This document shows positions 31,501 to 46,500 of a DNA stretch of 64,000 nucleotides, piece by piece. The stretch covers positions 2,874,546 through 2,938,545 of the forward strand of contig VXAZ01001116.1 in NCBI GenBank assembly GCA_013399875.1, read 5' to 3'. The notes under the pieces are model-generated. The model was not told the DNA's origin and did not search any database. It saw nothing but the letters and a program-made list of their open reading frames with translations. The translations under genes and the position numbers were made by a program. How positions within the stretch are numbered: the stretch's first letter is position 1; each line of letters opens with the position of its first letter. This DNA is from Gymnorhina tibicen. Taxonomy: Eukaryota > Chordata > Aves > Passeriformes > Artamidae.

Positions 31501-34500
31501 TGAATAGCTATGAATAAAAAAAGAGGTAGTGCAAAATGCATGAGGTAATTTTAAGGTTCCAGGCAAAGGTTAATCCCTGCTCTTTCCTTATTAATAAAGC
31601 TGCCAAAATCTTTAACTTTCCAGTTGCATGGTAATGGCAGCATGCCTGGTCCTTTGGCTTCCTGCCCTTTTTGTTTTAGAAACTGAAATACAAAACACAT
31701 GTTATGACTCTGTACGTGGGACTAATCCTTCATGACACTAAGCACATCAACCACCTCTGGCTTTATCGTAAGAGCACAGGGCTCAGAATCTCCCAGGACT
31801 AGATGCACTCTAGGTTTTTGCTTTCCTTTTGCGTACATCTATCCTCTTTTCTTCACTTCTGTGGAGATTAGTCCGTAAAAGAAATGCAGAACTGGACATA
31901 GGTTTTAGTGAACTTACTGTAGTGGTAGTGGCAGTAGTCGGGTTTGGGATAACTCTGATGCTTAAAGTCACTGTTCCAGTTTTAATTAAGTGTGCAGTTT
32001 TGTCCCTGGCAGATACTAAATTGTCGTCTGTTATGTGGACATGCAGACTGTAAATCCAGTTTGTATCAAGTCCACTCTCATAGTCAAACCTTGATGCAAG
32101 AATCAGACGAGATGTGTTGGAGCCAGCACTTGGTGAAAAGATGAAATGACTGTTCTCATTGCCTGCAGAAAGGTAACACCAATATGCAAAAAAATTTACT
32201 TTAATTCCACATTAAAGTAAATGTGTGTAACAAGTGGTGAGGTGTGGTGAAATGTCAGTGACAAGAAGGGCTCCCTGAGCTGCCTTGTACCAAATAAAAT
32301 AATTTAAAATAATACAGTCATAAAAGCATTACAATATAGAGTAAGACCCTCTATGGGGACATAGCAGAGAGGAGGCTTTGGAAACACTTCAGAGCCACAG
32401 GGCACGCAAGAAGTCACCTGAGTGACCTGAACTTGCAGCCTGGGGAGCACCCAACAACACCCAGCTGGGGTGAGGAACCTTCACTGTGGCAGGGCTCATT
32501 CCACTCCTGGGGTGTCCCTGGAGTGTCGCTCCAGCCTCTCTCCATGGCTTCTCCATCTGCCCAGAGGCAGTGGCCTTTGAAGAGGTCCCCCAGAAGAGAG
32601 TTCATTACTCAGTGACATTCATTGCCTCTAGTGCTTTGTCAGCAGCATGGGGCAGGGAGGAGAGTTCAGAAATGCTGGCTCCCAACCCCTTGCTTTCTGT
32701 CCACTGTAGCTGGAGAGCTGCTCATGGCTTGGGCTGCAGGCAGACACGACCTTGAAGAACATGCCTATTTTACAGTACCTATTTTACAGCCATGAGCTGC
32801 TCTGTGGCTCAGAGGCCAATGCATGACACAGCTCAGGTCTGTAACACCAGGACACCAGTGTGGTTAGACACTGATTTACCAACACAGCCATTGTATAGAT
32901 TCATGTGTCAATACCATGTCCGCAGAGCTCCTTCTGTGGCATCAAGGGGCTGTGGTAGGACAGAGATTCTCTCTTTTGACACTCACAGCTTTTTACTGGT
33001 ACCTGGACATTCTGCTCCCTTCTTCACAGCAGTCACCTCAGCAACAAAAGAAGGAATTGCCCCAAGAGACTGCATTCCCATTTTTGTGAAGCTGAGTGTC
33101 ATCCCATACCACTGCAGTTCTCCAAGTGGATGCAGCTGATCATGAAGTTCAAACAAGGATTCTTAAAATGAGGGTTTATGGCATACAGCATGAACCTACG
33201 ACATGTAGGTTCGAGCAGTTGTTTAGAACAGTGCACCAGCATCTAGAGGAGAGATATGCAGAGTAACAGAACTTTCCATCGTTTCTCAAGATTTACTCAG
33301 CTGTAATTGGAAGGGAAATTTGACACTGCATACCATTCCAGATCATTCTTCTGAAGTTCTTGTCAACTGTGTAATTAATAGGCTATTAATCTGTGTGGCA
33401 GGCAATCCAGCCTTGCAAGGGAGTGGTTCTAGCTGCTAGCACCAGTAGCACCAGCAGCCAGATTGTAGAGAGAGCAGCAATGTAATAATGTGCAGAATTT
33501 GTGGATCACAGCTAGCTCACCATGAAAAGCAGCACACAAACTATGTTAAATTTTTGTTTATAACTGCAAGTGAAGCATCAGAATTCACAATTTTTTTTCA
33601 CTGTTCCAGCACTGTGACACAGTACCTTCATTAATGAAGTAACGGAAAGACCTGGGATCGGAATCACGATCTTGACATTCAATCCTGAAGCCATTAATAT
33701 TGGTCCCAACAGCTAAGCTGACTGGGATTTGAAGTGAGAAGAAATTGGGTGAACAAACTGGTTCTTCATCATTTACTTCCAAAACATTCACAGTTACCTG
33801 GAAGAAAAGAGCAACAGCAAGCTGAGGCTGCTTCAATGTGCTGAGACAGAATTTTATTCATTTCAGAAACTGTTTGGCTTTGCCCGTTTTGTTTTTTTGA
33901 TCAGCAACTGTTAAGAGCACTGAAGTCCCCTTCCAACCTAGTTCCTGCCAGAAAATGTCTGTGATCATTTGTCCTTCAATTCTTCTTGTGATCAGCACTC
34001 TTCTGGGATCAGGTTCCTCGACCTGAGCCATCTTCCAAAAGTGAGGGGTTTTCAAGCTGATATGTCTGACTGTTTGAATAACCTGAATTGTGTTATAGCT
34101 AAAATGAGAAATAATAATAGTATCATATAATCATTAAACTCCCTTCCAAAACTCTCAATTTGCTTCACAATCATTAGTTAGGCTTCTTAGCATATTTAAT
34201 AACCACTGAGAGCATGATCCGTGGAAGGAAGAGTGTTTATAGACTGTTACCAGTGAGAGAGAAATGCTGGCAATGGCTTCCTGCATGGCTAAGAGCACCC
34301 AAAGTACCACCAGATGTGTTTGATGTCATTTGGGATTAGCTAGGTAAAAAAAAGTTACTCTTCTTAAAGTTCTTTCTTCTAATGTCTGTTAGTCAGGCAA
34401 CAGACAAGCTTGACATTGTGAAAAGCTTCTGATGCTAAATTGTCATTAATCATCACCTTGAAGCATTATAGATGATAAAGACATTAAATACCTCCTAGCT

Positions 34501-37500
34501 AGAAAGTCTGTGGCTGGTGCTTGGCTGGAATAAAAAGCAACACTAGTACCTGTGTCACCCCAAGAGATGTGCAAAAATCAAATGTAAAGCAGTCATGAGG
34601 AAGAAAATGTGAAAAGAAGTAAAAGTGAGTCTGCCTGTGAAGGACACTGATTCTTTGAAAGAAGTTACCATAAAATACTTTTGTGGATATACCATCTATA
34701 CTTTTTCTTCTGGATAAAATAGGTCTGGCCAGCAAACATAAGCACAGCCCTGCTGTTTAAAGTTATCTTGGTACCTGGCATGGTCTAAACTCCTGCCAGG
34801 TAGCACCACCAGGAAAAAAAGTAGATCGTGGTCAGGGCAAGGCACAACTCCAGCAGGTCAAGCAGACACAGCTCTCCCGGGCTGGGCCTCTGGCACTAAC
34901 CCAAGAGGCTGCCCAAGCCCTCTTCCCATCCACATCCTCTCTGTACCACTCCATGAAAACACAGCTCTGATGTACTGCAACACAATTCTCACATGGACAC
35001 TTTGCAGGGAAAAAAATCACAGACAAAATCAAAAGTATGTTTGAGGGCCAAGGGACACTACACAGATTCCAAAAAGGATTTGCCACTAAGCATGGCTACA
35101 ATTAGATTGTGCTACCTGGCCTCAAGACCCTGTTCTTCTTCTATTTTCTAGTACCTCTGTAGCCATAAAGAGTAACTTCAATTGTCTAAGGCACAGAAAA
35201 CAATTTCACTGCCCAGGTAAAATAAGAAAAAAAGTCTGAGAAGGAAACACCACAGCTAAAAAGGTTAAAATATTATTTTATCATTTTGTAAGAGATAAAC
35301 CAACACTGAATGAAAAACACCTCTTTCATCTGAGTAATATATGACTGGGGAGGGTTGGACTTGCCTTTTACAGACCAAAGTGCTTTGCCCACTGTTCTTG
35401 CCAGGAAGAAGAGAGAAAGGTATAGGTAGGTAAAGGGGAAGAAGTAGAGTGGGTTTACTCACCGATGTTGTTGTAGACTTCCCTTGGTCTGAGGCCTGTA
35501 CTGTGAAAATATGTTTCTGAGTTGTTTCATAGTCTAATCTAGCTAAAATCCTCACATCTCCTTTCGTTGGGCTGATCCAGAAGATGTCTGTGTAATCCCT
35601 GGTGCCTGCTCCAGCTACAATGGAGTAAGAGATGACATTGGGTGGCCAGTCCTTGTCTATGGCATGCACTCTTCCAATGCTAGATCCGACTGAGAGACAC
35701 AAAATCGATATTTCATTAACATTTAAAGTAACAGAAGGTACAGCTGAAACTGAACTAAAGATTTGGTTTAGAGTTTTTCACCCAAGAAAATTAAAGCAAT
35801 GGTGTGAGAAGCACTATTTCACTATGGTGTGCTATGGCTCCCCTGTTCATGGGCTGCTAGCAGTAAATACCAAAACACGAGAGTCTGTAGAGAACCTCAG
35901 TAGAAGTGCTCTGTGGCTGGGCCAAGGGAGTCCTCACTCGTCTGTGTCAGTCTATAAAGGTTTCTTTGCACCACCAGAGTCCTCCAAAAGGCTAATTTAG
36001 CAAGAGCAGAAAGTCTAAAACAAGACATCTGAGTTCAGTTCCTGGCACTGTCACAGATTTCTTGTGCAATTGCTGAATTTTTCTGTGTCTCAGCTTCCAT
36101 CTGTACAATTGGAATTTTTGCCAGTTTAGTCTATTTAAGGGTAGTAGGTGGTTTTATGGTGAGACCCTAGTTGAACTGGAACTTTGAGCCATTTGCCTCA
36201 TTTACGTATATGAAAATTCATTTAGAGCAAAAAGGCACTTAAAAAAATGACAACATTATTTCTATCATTTAGGTGCTACTTACTGTACCTTTAGTAATTT
36301 CTGAAACACTAAATACATAAGATAAATTACTGAAGACTGGAAAAAATTCATTCACTGGCTTTATCCTGATGTAAATGTAGATGATATCTGGAAATATAAC
36401 AGAAGATTAAATCATAGTTAAGTATGGCTGTGAAATTTTCTCATGCATATATTCAAAATACATATGGTATTCCTCTCTCCATGCTGTTACAGCACAGAAA
36501 ACTACCAAAAGAAATGTAGAAGGGATACTTGCTTGAGTAGTTAGGATGGGCAATGTCTTGCACCCTGACAGTCAAAGTATAAACTTCAACTCCTGGATTA
36601 GCTGGCTTTTCTAAATCAATAGTTCCAGTCACCTAAATTAGAAAGGAACACAATTGTGTTTATACCTCCATACACGAAGTCACAGTACACATGATGACAA
36701 TTACTATTTTCAGCATTCTGTAAGTATGATCTGCCCCCTGGATATATAGAACTGTTCTATAGGAATAACACAGGCTATTAGTCAGTTCCAGGACTGAATT
36801 ACAGGCTTTTTCTACATGCTCATGCTTCTGCCAACAAATCTCTCCCTTAAGAGCAGAAAGTTTTATCATTTGGATCATAAGGTCTTGACCTTTTACCTAG
36901 TCAATTCGAAGCATGTGTAATGAGCTGGCTATTTACCCTGCCCTTTGTTGGCTCAACAAGGATCTGCAATTGCTAAACAGTAATAGCTACTCCTTTAGCT
37001 CATGCTTGCAGACATTAACTAAAGCTATCAGGTCCAGCCACAAGTGTTTGTCCAGGAACCAAGTCGTTACTAAATGGTGGCTAACACAGATTTAAATCCT
37101 AATCTCCTGAGCTCTCTGTCTTGCTGTAGAAGCCTCATAAACTTTGGGGCAGCAGGACTAACATATAGGCATCCACTACTGGTTGTCTCTGCAGGGAAAT
37201 TCCTGGAGGAACAGGTTACTTCATATAGTCTGTACATTGTACATACACATTGATCAAAGGCTTGATTGACAACAGTCATATCCTATGCAGCAAGGAAAAT
37301 GCTTTTTATGTTGGCAGATGAAGTAGCTAAGGGCAGTGCTTATTGACAAGGAAACCTCAGATCCAAAATTAAAGTAAACCATACAGAATCGTTTTACTGC
37401 TCCTGTAGCCCTCTTGTCTTTTAGACAGAATGCCTATTTTTTGTTGCTTCCCTTTTTCTGTAGTTACCCACGGTTCTTTTTAAAGCAACAAAACAACCAC

Positions 37501-40500
37501 CATTGCACATGTCCAGGAACTGGTGGGGTTCTGGCCAATGCAAGTTTGCCAGCAGCTATCAGCATAAGGAATTCATATTTTGACATGCAAAATCACAGAA
37601 GTGCAAATCCCAAAGTACTTTTGTGAAAATTTGCCATTCAAAGTGGTTTTACAATTCTGACCAATTACTGAGTTACTGAGTGTGAGATTTCTCAAGTATT
37701 TAAATACTTCATGCTGAATAGCAAGGATCTTCCACAGTCTGTCATGAGTAAATGGGTATGAAATGGCATCAAATTTCTCTGTTTATCCATATCAAAGTTG
37801 GTGCTTCACACTCCCTAAAAAAGAATATTTTTTTTCAATCATATCTAGCACATTTATTTAAAACTGGAGAAAACAGTCTCTGTTCACTAAATTCTGTAGA
37901 ATGCTTAGAAAGCATCCTATCTAGGGCTATATAGTTCACAACAATCATTCTCCACATCATACCTACAGTGAAATGGATTACAGTAATTCTTTTTTTCTTG
38001 TACTGTGAATTTAAAAAAACCCTTATAATATTCATAACTTGGCTTTTGTCATGGGGTAATTAACATAAAGCCACAAATGACTGACCACAAGTCTTCCAGA
38101 CACGGTGGACTCCAGAGCAAAGTTATTGCTTCCAAAACCAGATAATCCAGTGAAACTAAATTGGTTGTTTGATGGATCAACATCAATATCTTTACAGTAA
38201 TTTCTAAGATCAACAAGAAATGTCCCAGGAGTTGTATTTTCATTTGCTTCTTTCCTGTTTAAAACAAACACATTTCCTGTCAAAGCAACCTATATTTCTC
38301 CTTTTGAACTCTTCATATATCATAGGCCAAAACATTGATTTATTTTCTAAGTGAAATCCTAGATCTAAATGTGCAACAACGGAGGAAGCAACCCAGAATC
38401 TGACCCATATGTTGTGATGGACAACAGCCCTGTAGAATGGGCAGGCTAACAATAAATGTCCATTTGAGCCTCCAGCTGGAGGTCTGGGGATGTGCCCTGG
38501 TCTGCACACTGGTCTGGGGCAGCAAGGCAGCACCAAGGCAAGGAAGAGACTCCATACCTGAAGGCAGAAGGATTGCATTCTGGTGGGTTGTCATTGATAT
38601 CGTCAACAATGATTGTGATCTCCATTTCACTGGCGTGGCCACTGCTGGGGCTGTCCTCCACCCGGACTATCAGTGAGATGTTAGGGTGGAGCCGCAGTGG
38701 AAGTGCATCCCGGTCAATTCTCCCAGTCACCTGCAGCACTCCAGTTGCTGTCAGAGAGCAGCCAGAAGTCAGATATTCACCATGGGGGGAAGAAACAAAA
38801 GGTCGTGGTGCATATACAAGAGGACAGGGCAGCTCAACAGACAGGTAGCAGAATAAAAAGTCTTCTGTTGTGTCCAAATCATGGCTGGTTTAGTTATTTT
38901 TTAAAGTGATACAAAATGGCTCTGAACGTTCTGGGTAAGATTAATGGCTAGATACCAGTGCTCAAAAATACGCCTTAGGAGGCCTCAGCAGAGGGTTTGT
39001 AAAGCATTTAGGTTTCCCTTACTCTCAAGCTTTTAGTGCAAGCCAGAGTTGAGTGCCTTCACAGAGCATCAAGGACAATGAGCTGCTAATGCCTGTCCTT
39101 GCTCCCTAGCTAGTAAGACAGCTTCACTTTCCACTGTTATCATTTAAGCATCCTTCAGCACCTCCAAGTCTACTCATACATCAACAGAGCTGTTCTTAGC
39201 TGTGACAGACTGTGACAAGTGCTCTGGTCAGCCACTCAATAATTTTTTTCACTTCTGTTAGCCTCTGTTCAAAAATAGAAGGATTTTATGGCACAGTACA
39301 AGTACTATTCCCAGAGTGCAAAGGAGTTAAAAGAACAGTGCATATATCCTCTGCCTTTTGGAGTGTAATTGAGGAGGAAGGTGGCAATACAAGGCCAGAG
39401 GGCATAGGGAATCCAAAGCATTTAAGGATCATCCTGATCCCCAGCAGCGCTGTGTTTTGTGGCACTTCTTACAACTGTGATAAGCAGTTCTAAAGCAATA
39501 GCAGACAAGGAGCAAAGCCGTCACTGAATGCCAGCCCTGGAGCAAAAACCTCTGGGGAACAGATGTACAGACCCCAGAGAACATGAAGAAGATAGGATCA
39601 CCATGAGAAGGAGGACTCTTTTGGATGGTCTTGCCTGAGGAGGGTCGTGAATAGAGCAATGAACCTGAGGTGTAGATTTGCTGTGCACCTCAGTGCTAGG
39701 GAGAATTTCAGATAGGTGAGAGGACATCAAGAGCCCCAGAAGGGTCACAGCAGTCCTCAAATACTAGAAAGAAGTCAGCAATCTTACTTCTGCCCAAGGA
39801 ACCATCACCCTCCAGCCACAAGTCAATATTTGTCAAGAAGTCACCTTTGGTCTACTTCCTTCAAAATATCTTACCAAGTCTTGATCAGCTGACCAAAGAA
39901 TTTGACCCTAATAAGGAACTGAGCATTCCTTATTGCTATAGGGAGCAACAAAATAAAGCAAGTCTATTTAAAACTAAGGCAAAAATAATTTCTCCAAAGT
40001 AGATAGTCTTTTTTTTTTTCAGATGTCAGAAGTCAAATTTTTGTTTGTTTTACCTGGATTTATGTAGAAATGTCTGTCAGATGGCTGGATGCTGTAGAAA
40101 AGTCTGCTGGGAGAGTCTTCATCATCAGGATCTTTAGCTGTTATATTGGCAACAATGGTGCCCGGGTTTTGCTCCTCTGGAATCCTGTAGATTCTTTGTT
40201 TTCTACAAGACAAAATTCAGCAAAGCATGCATCTTGTTTGAAAGGGCAGCTGATTACAGATTTAGCTGAGCAGCCAATTGTAGCAGCAGAGCCATGGCCG
40301 TGCTGGGCTCAGAGATGGCTATTTGCATGTCTGGATAAATATCCCAGTCATTGGTTCTGCCAGCTGGACATGTAGCAGTAGCTGAACTGGCACGTGTTCA
40401 TAAAGCATGACACAGCCACACAAGTACGTGTTCTTTCCTTGCAACTTTTCCACAGTAAAAGCAATTTGACTTTCACAGAACCATGGAAGTTGAAGAGGTA

Positions 40501-43500
40501 AGAGGCTGTTAAGTCATGCCATCCGTCTCCCTACAGAGCCGCCAGCTCATAAAGCCATTTGCTTTAATTCCTTCATTTTGCAAGAGAAAAGCAAAAATAC
40601 AACAAGTAATGTAGTTAATCATCTTTTGGAATGAATGCTGGAGCCTTCTGGGGGGCAACAGTATTACAGAAAAGCTGAGTTGTCCCTGCAGTAGGCAAAG
40701 GCAGGAAGGAGCACTCTTCTGGGTGCCCAACAGATGAATGTGCCTCAAACACCCAGCAGCATCTGTCTGTCTGATGCATTTTACATTGGGAAAATGGTTC
40801 TCCACTGCTGTCGTTTGGTATGCCAGTGCTCCCAAATATCCCATGAATTGAGTTTTATGGGTCAGATACAGCCTGGCAGGCAATTGTGCAGGAGTGTTTA
40901 CAGTGGTTGCAGTTGGATGTTCACATGGGTACTCAGGCGGATTACAGTACTTGAACCACATGCAAAAATAGGCATGGGCCAGGACACAAAAATGGTGCAA
41001 GGAATTTCAGAAGAATGGTTTACATTACTGAAACCCACACAAACACATGCACATCTCCTGATTCTAGAATTCAAAGGGAGTTGAAGGTACTCAAGAGTTT
41101 AAAAAAGCATTAGAAGATGTTACAAGACAAAATCCTTTTTTCACTTTTTAAACATCCTGTGCCGCCACTTAGGTAATTGACTGGTCTGTAGCTCTCAGTA
41201 CAGGAAAACATGAGTCCTTTGTTGTTCTCTGAAGACACACATCATGGGGCACTTAGCAACTGGAGCAGAGAACTGCAGAGACAGAACAGAAGATGCCATG
41301 CTTCAAGGTCTCCACTTGCAATTTTAAAAACCGTTAAGAAGACACACTATCTTCAGCTGTTCTGTCGGATCATATGAAAAGAGGCAAGCATACAGGAGAG
41401 ATATCACATAGGGTTTTCCCAGTAAAAACACCTAACTTACAGCCAGAAGAAAACAAGGAGTTTATGAAGCCTGTTGTGTCAGTGTATTTACGAACTTTCT
41501 ATCTCAGTCTTGGCATTGGATATCTTCCTTCCTTGTTCTCCTGTTGCTTCCAGAGTCATGCAGAAAGAAACAGATCCCACTCACTCCCACAGCTCTAACT
41601 GGCTTTGGCCCAAAGTAGGAAACTCCCTAGGCCCACTGAAACCCCAACTCCAACCTCTCTGTGAACAGCAAACTCACCACAGCTCCACCCTCACAGCCCT
41701 ACCAACCCTTCTGCACCCTGCACTGGTCATTATCCCATCCCCACTAGACCTTTTGGGAAGAACTGGGATATTATTGAGCACATCTCCATAGCACAAAGCA
41801 CCCGTACAGCTGGTGAGGAGTTGAGGGCCACTTCCTACACAGCAACATCTGGGATATGTCCTGTTATCCATCTGTCTGCCACCTGCCAGTGGCTTTTTAC
41901 AGGATGGTTCAAGCGGACCTTTTAGTCACTGCAATGTAATTGCAAAGGAAGCATATGTTTGTTTTCTTGTCTTCTCTTTTGTTTTCCTGACTCCACAAGT
42001 TTTCCATTGATTTTAACAGCCACAATTTCAAAAGGCTGAATGCCAGTGTAGTGTTGTGAACACCAAAACCAGATGTGCTTGCATATACTATGGGAACAAT
42101 TAAAAAGACCCTTTGAAACTCTATTCTTCACATCTATGACTGGGGTAAAATAAAGGAGGCTTGCTAACCGGTCAAGTTTCCCCAGCTCTCATCCCAGCAC
42201 TAATTATTACAGTGTCAGGAAGTACTTAGCCCCAGCACACAGCTCACACTGTAGCAGGGGACAGGCCATACATGTGCATATTAAGGATAGATCATGAAGT
42301 GCAATTTAATCTAAAATTCTTCACAAACTGAGCTGCTCTTTTTGGTCTGTAATGTCCATCTAAAAGGGAGAAGATTCAAACAAATACCAGACTGTATTTG
42401 TGCCATATGAGTCTTAGAACTTAGGTGTTACAGATCCTGAAGTCACTGCAGCTTTCACTGTTTCAAACAAGTAGATAAACATTTAAAAGAGCTCTTTTAG
42501 CATTCCAGACAAGGATAAATACACAGAAACGGCAGCATTAGGAGGGAATAATCAGTCTAGAACACAATGTGCAGATGCTGGCACTGGGAAGAGGATTCCT
42601 CCTGCTTGCAGGAGTACAGTAACATGGAATGAGCTATTAAAGTTATTGTTTATTGCAGGCATGAGGTTCAAGTATTAAATAGGTAGCAACAGCAACAACA
42701 ATAGCAGCAACAACAATTCATGCCTATTCCTAACATTTAATTCTTTTGTTTCTTCAGATTTTTCACCCCTTTATCCATCAAGGTCCAGATCCTTGGCCTC
42801 AGCCCAGGAGCCATGAATTGCCCTGGCTTGAGGAAACACCCAGAAGATTGTTCCAAACAAATGGCTGGAACTTCCCGGTGTGGCCCCAGGTACTATCTTG
42901 TCTTCACTTGTGCAGAGATGGCAGGAGAGGAGCCATCTTAAATATTCTCAGCAGGGATCTTGTAGAGTCTCACAGTCAGGAGACATGACAGTGCCTTGAA
43001 TCCCATCAGTGTCTCATGCAAGTGACAAAGATAAATCAACAACAGATCAGATCAACTGTAATAATTCTCATGCTTCTGCTTCAGAAACTACCGTCCATTG
43101 TGCTTTCTACTGCAGAACAGCCTGCTTGCAGCACATACATACTCGTTCCCATTGTTCCAAGTTTTCAATGTATCCTGACTCCATTAGTCTTCAAAAGCTG
43201 TTTCTGACTTGTGTGTTATGACACAATTTCCTGCTTATGACACAGTAAGAGACAACAATGTTTCAAACATCACCAGGATTGTTTACAAGTGTGTCTGGGA
43301 AGAAGAAGACTGATCAAAAGGGAGACCTTTTTATGTCTAGACATTTCTGCATGAATAAACACCATTATGGTGAAATGCACACCTGCATAAGGAGCAAACT
43401 CTATATGATTGTATTCATACTAGATGAAATTAATCTCCTTGTCTGAACTTGTCCACAGATCTTTGCATAGCTTTAACCTCTGTAAATGCTAACAAGTAAA

Positions 43501-46500
43501 ACAAGCTTGTTTGGCTGTTGTTAGCAAGAAGGCAGAGCCTTTTTAAACTCTTAAGAATACAAATAATAATTAATGGGGGACATTAGGACAAAGCTTTCCA
43601 GTATAAGAATAGGAATCATAGCAAAATTAAAAACTTTTTTCAGTAGTATTTTCTTGTCGTAGTTATTTGCCCTTATGTTAAACCCTCCCATTGCTGCCAA
43701 AGCAGTAAGCCTGAGAAAACACCTATGTTTTGAGCGCAGTGGAAAATTTTTACTCACGTGGTAAAGTAAGGCCGTTCATCATTGATGTTAATTATATTTA
43801 TATTCACTGTTTGAGTTGAGTTGAGTCCGTCTGGATCTGTCACTGTTACATTTAAAAAGTAACTGTTAAATAAGAAAAACAGAACAAGAATCATTCTGTG
43901 TATGTCAGAAAATATTTCTCTGAATACTATAAGCTAATAGACCATGGGTATAAAATACATTCTCACCAATGTGGATCTTTCTCATAATCAAATTCTTTTG
44001 TGGAAAAAATGGCTCCACTTTCCCTGATCAAGAATGGCACTGTTGCAGGGAGCGGTGAATACTGAAATGAAGTGAGCAAGGCATTAGTCTTTTTATCTTA
44101 AAACATCCCTCCATTCATTCTTTGCCTTGTAGAACAGGCCAAGTTAGAGTGCAGCATTTGCCCCAAACTGCGTAATGAAACACTGACACACGGATGCCAG
44201 CACAGGACCTGATCACCACACCTTGGTCATAAGTGCTTTGCTTACAGCCCGTGGAGAGTCACAGGCACTGAGCTACATCAGTGCCCACACTGTTTTCCAC
44301 CTCGATGGACTCCAGGTCTGCAATTAGAATTTCCCAGAGAGGGCAGCCAGCAGGACCACAGCACTGCAGGCACAAATCAGCTTTGTGGTGGCAGTGGCCT
44401 GCACGCACAAAGAAGTGAGAGAAGAGGCAAGGTTGGATTTGGGAGGACATAAGAGCTGTGGAGGAGGCAATGAAGTTTGGGAGTCCAGATGATGGCAGAG
44501 GGCAATGAGGGTAGAGTGGACTTCCACAGAGTACATGAGGGTGTAAGGCTGAAGGGTGTTCACAACAGCCCAGTTCTGAAAGAGGTGGGACACAGCAGCA
44601 GCCACTTTGTGCACTGCACAACATGAAGAGGTACCACACCAGTGCAAAGGTGTGGCGGGGAGCAGGGCACCCCAAGACTGTACACAGTAGTGAAAAACGC
44701 AGCACTGTCCCTGTTGCCACAAGGTAGCTACTATACCCCCACCACGTCCTCCCCTCTATCTTTCACATGCCAAGGCAGCACCAATAAGCCCTCAAGGACA
44801 TTTCCTTTACTAGTACAGGTGTTAATAATACACATAAAGTCTGAAGTATGCAACAACAGAGGGTCATGCATCATGCAAATAACCTGCAAAAGCCACTGAT
44901 CAGACCTGCCCAAGGATGTAACAGCATTTCTTTATTTGCAGCTTCTTATGCCTCAGATGTTTTAGGGGTTAGAAGGCACATGGAACTCACTGCCATTGCT
45001 TTCAAACACAAAGCAGAGCTAAACCCCCACAGCTCTGCTTTACTCCTCACCAGCTCACTTTGACTGGGCAAAGACTGAGGACAGACATCAAGATAATTGC
45101 TTTCCTGAATAACACTAAATATTGAAGTAGCATCTTTGGGTGCAGTTCTTGAATGTGCTGTATGTTATAAAGCCAAAGTCAATAAAGCAAAGATACAACA
45201 CAATTCTTAGTTAAGTGCAGTTACTTTTCCCCAACTACCAACTTATCACTTTCCAGAAGTTTTTCTGAATACCAAGAGTATTTTTAGATCAGCCGACAGA
45301 TTTTCACAACTGAAGGTGACAGTTTGTCCTGGCATTGTCAAAAACCTGAGATTTGTTTGCCTTGTAAGTGATTTCCTTACTGTCTCATTTAAAATAATTT
45401 ACATTGTGATACAAAAGGATAAAAATTTTATTTACTTTTAGTCACTCTCATCTACAAGAAATATTTTGCAAGCTTTTTTTTTTTAATTTTAAATTCACAA
45501 TTTCTACTGTCTCTCTGATTAACTATATCAGAATCTGCCTTCATTATCCCTTAATTTTGGAAGGCTGAGAATTTAAAATACAGTTTGTGTCCAAACATTA
45601 AGGCTGTTTTTTCTTAGTTTTGTATTGAGAATGCTTCTTTTTTTCCAGATTAAACCTTTTCCTGTGTTTCTGATAAAGAAGGAAGTTGTTAAAAGATGAT
45701 GGTAATTCACATTTCAGATACAGTGGATTATATCATCTCTGGTGTTTTTTATTTAATACAACTTACTTTGAGTTTTGCATTTTCAGGATCAGCTGCATCA
45801 ACTTGGTAAATGCGTTCTGGAGGTCTCCCTTCCAATATATAGATCATCACAGCTGCATGGATATAAGTGTACTCAGTGTTATCTCGGTAAAAGTAAAGGA
45901 CACAACAGCAAAGAGACTGATGCACTGAAGCTGTAAGGAAGTATTACTGCCTGCTGCATCTTCTCACTTCACAAGTGTAATTCCAAAATCATCACAAAGA
46001 TCACAAATACTCAAAAGATTAAATGAAACCAATTACATATCTGTAAACAGGCAACCACCCCTGCAATATGAATTGTCCCTTCAGGGGAAAGACTTATTTT
46101 TCCATATGGCCTATCTTGAGCTGTTCACAGGTTATGGAGTAAATTGTGCATTTGAGCTACATCTGTCGGATTTTTTACTATGCAAATGGGGAGAACACAG
46201 TCCTGTGCTAGGTCCTCATAACCATCCCCTTCCTGTCCACGCCCTGTGCCCTGCCAGGAGAGCTCAGAGCCTTTCCTCTTCATTCCTGCTTTTCCTTTAC
46301 ACCTGTGAGGCAAATAAGTATGGATGGTCTTCACTGACTTAAATGTTTGCTTTACTAAGGGTGATAATTCAGTGCAAGGTAGATTTCTTTCCATGCCAGG
46401 GATTCTCACAGCTGGGCTGTCCCATACTGGACCACTGGCAACAGGCTTATCTCTCTTTGGGCAGAGCAATTAACAGGACAACAGATCTTTAGATCACATT

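Noticed and set aside
36530..36531. GT donor for CDHR3 exon 10
   Set aside because: It leaves two bases and puts a stop early in exon 11. The GC donor two bases upstream gives the conserved frame.
40476..40540. Possible CR1 end (cacagaaccatggaagttga)
   Set aside because: Only about 20 bases resemble the CR1 3' end and the following sequence does not match, so I did not list it.
40509..41000. 163-residue - strand open frame in intron 6
   Set aside because: There is no similarity to cadherins or any family I know, and the exons on both sides join in phase without it.
44259..44722. Two long overlapping - strand frames (153 and 132 residues)
   Set aside because: They lie in CDHR3 intron 4, have no domain, no splice context and a biased Cys/His/Pro composition. 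Two open frames at once argues for chance or an unrecognised repeat.
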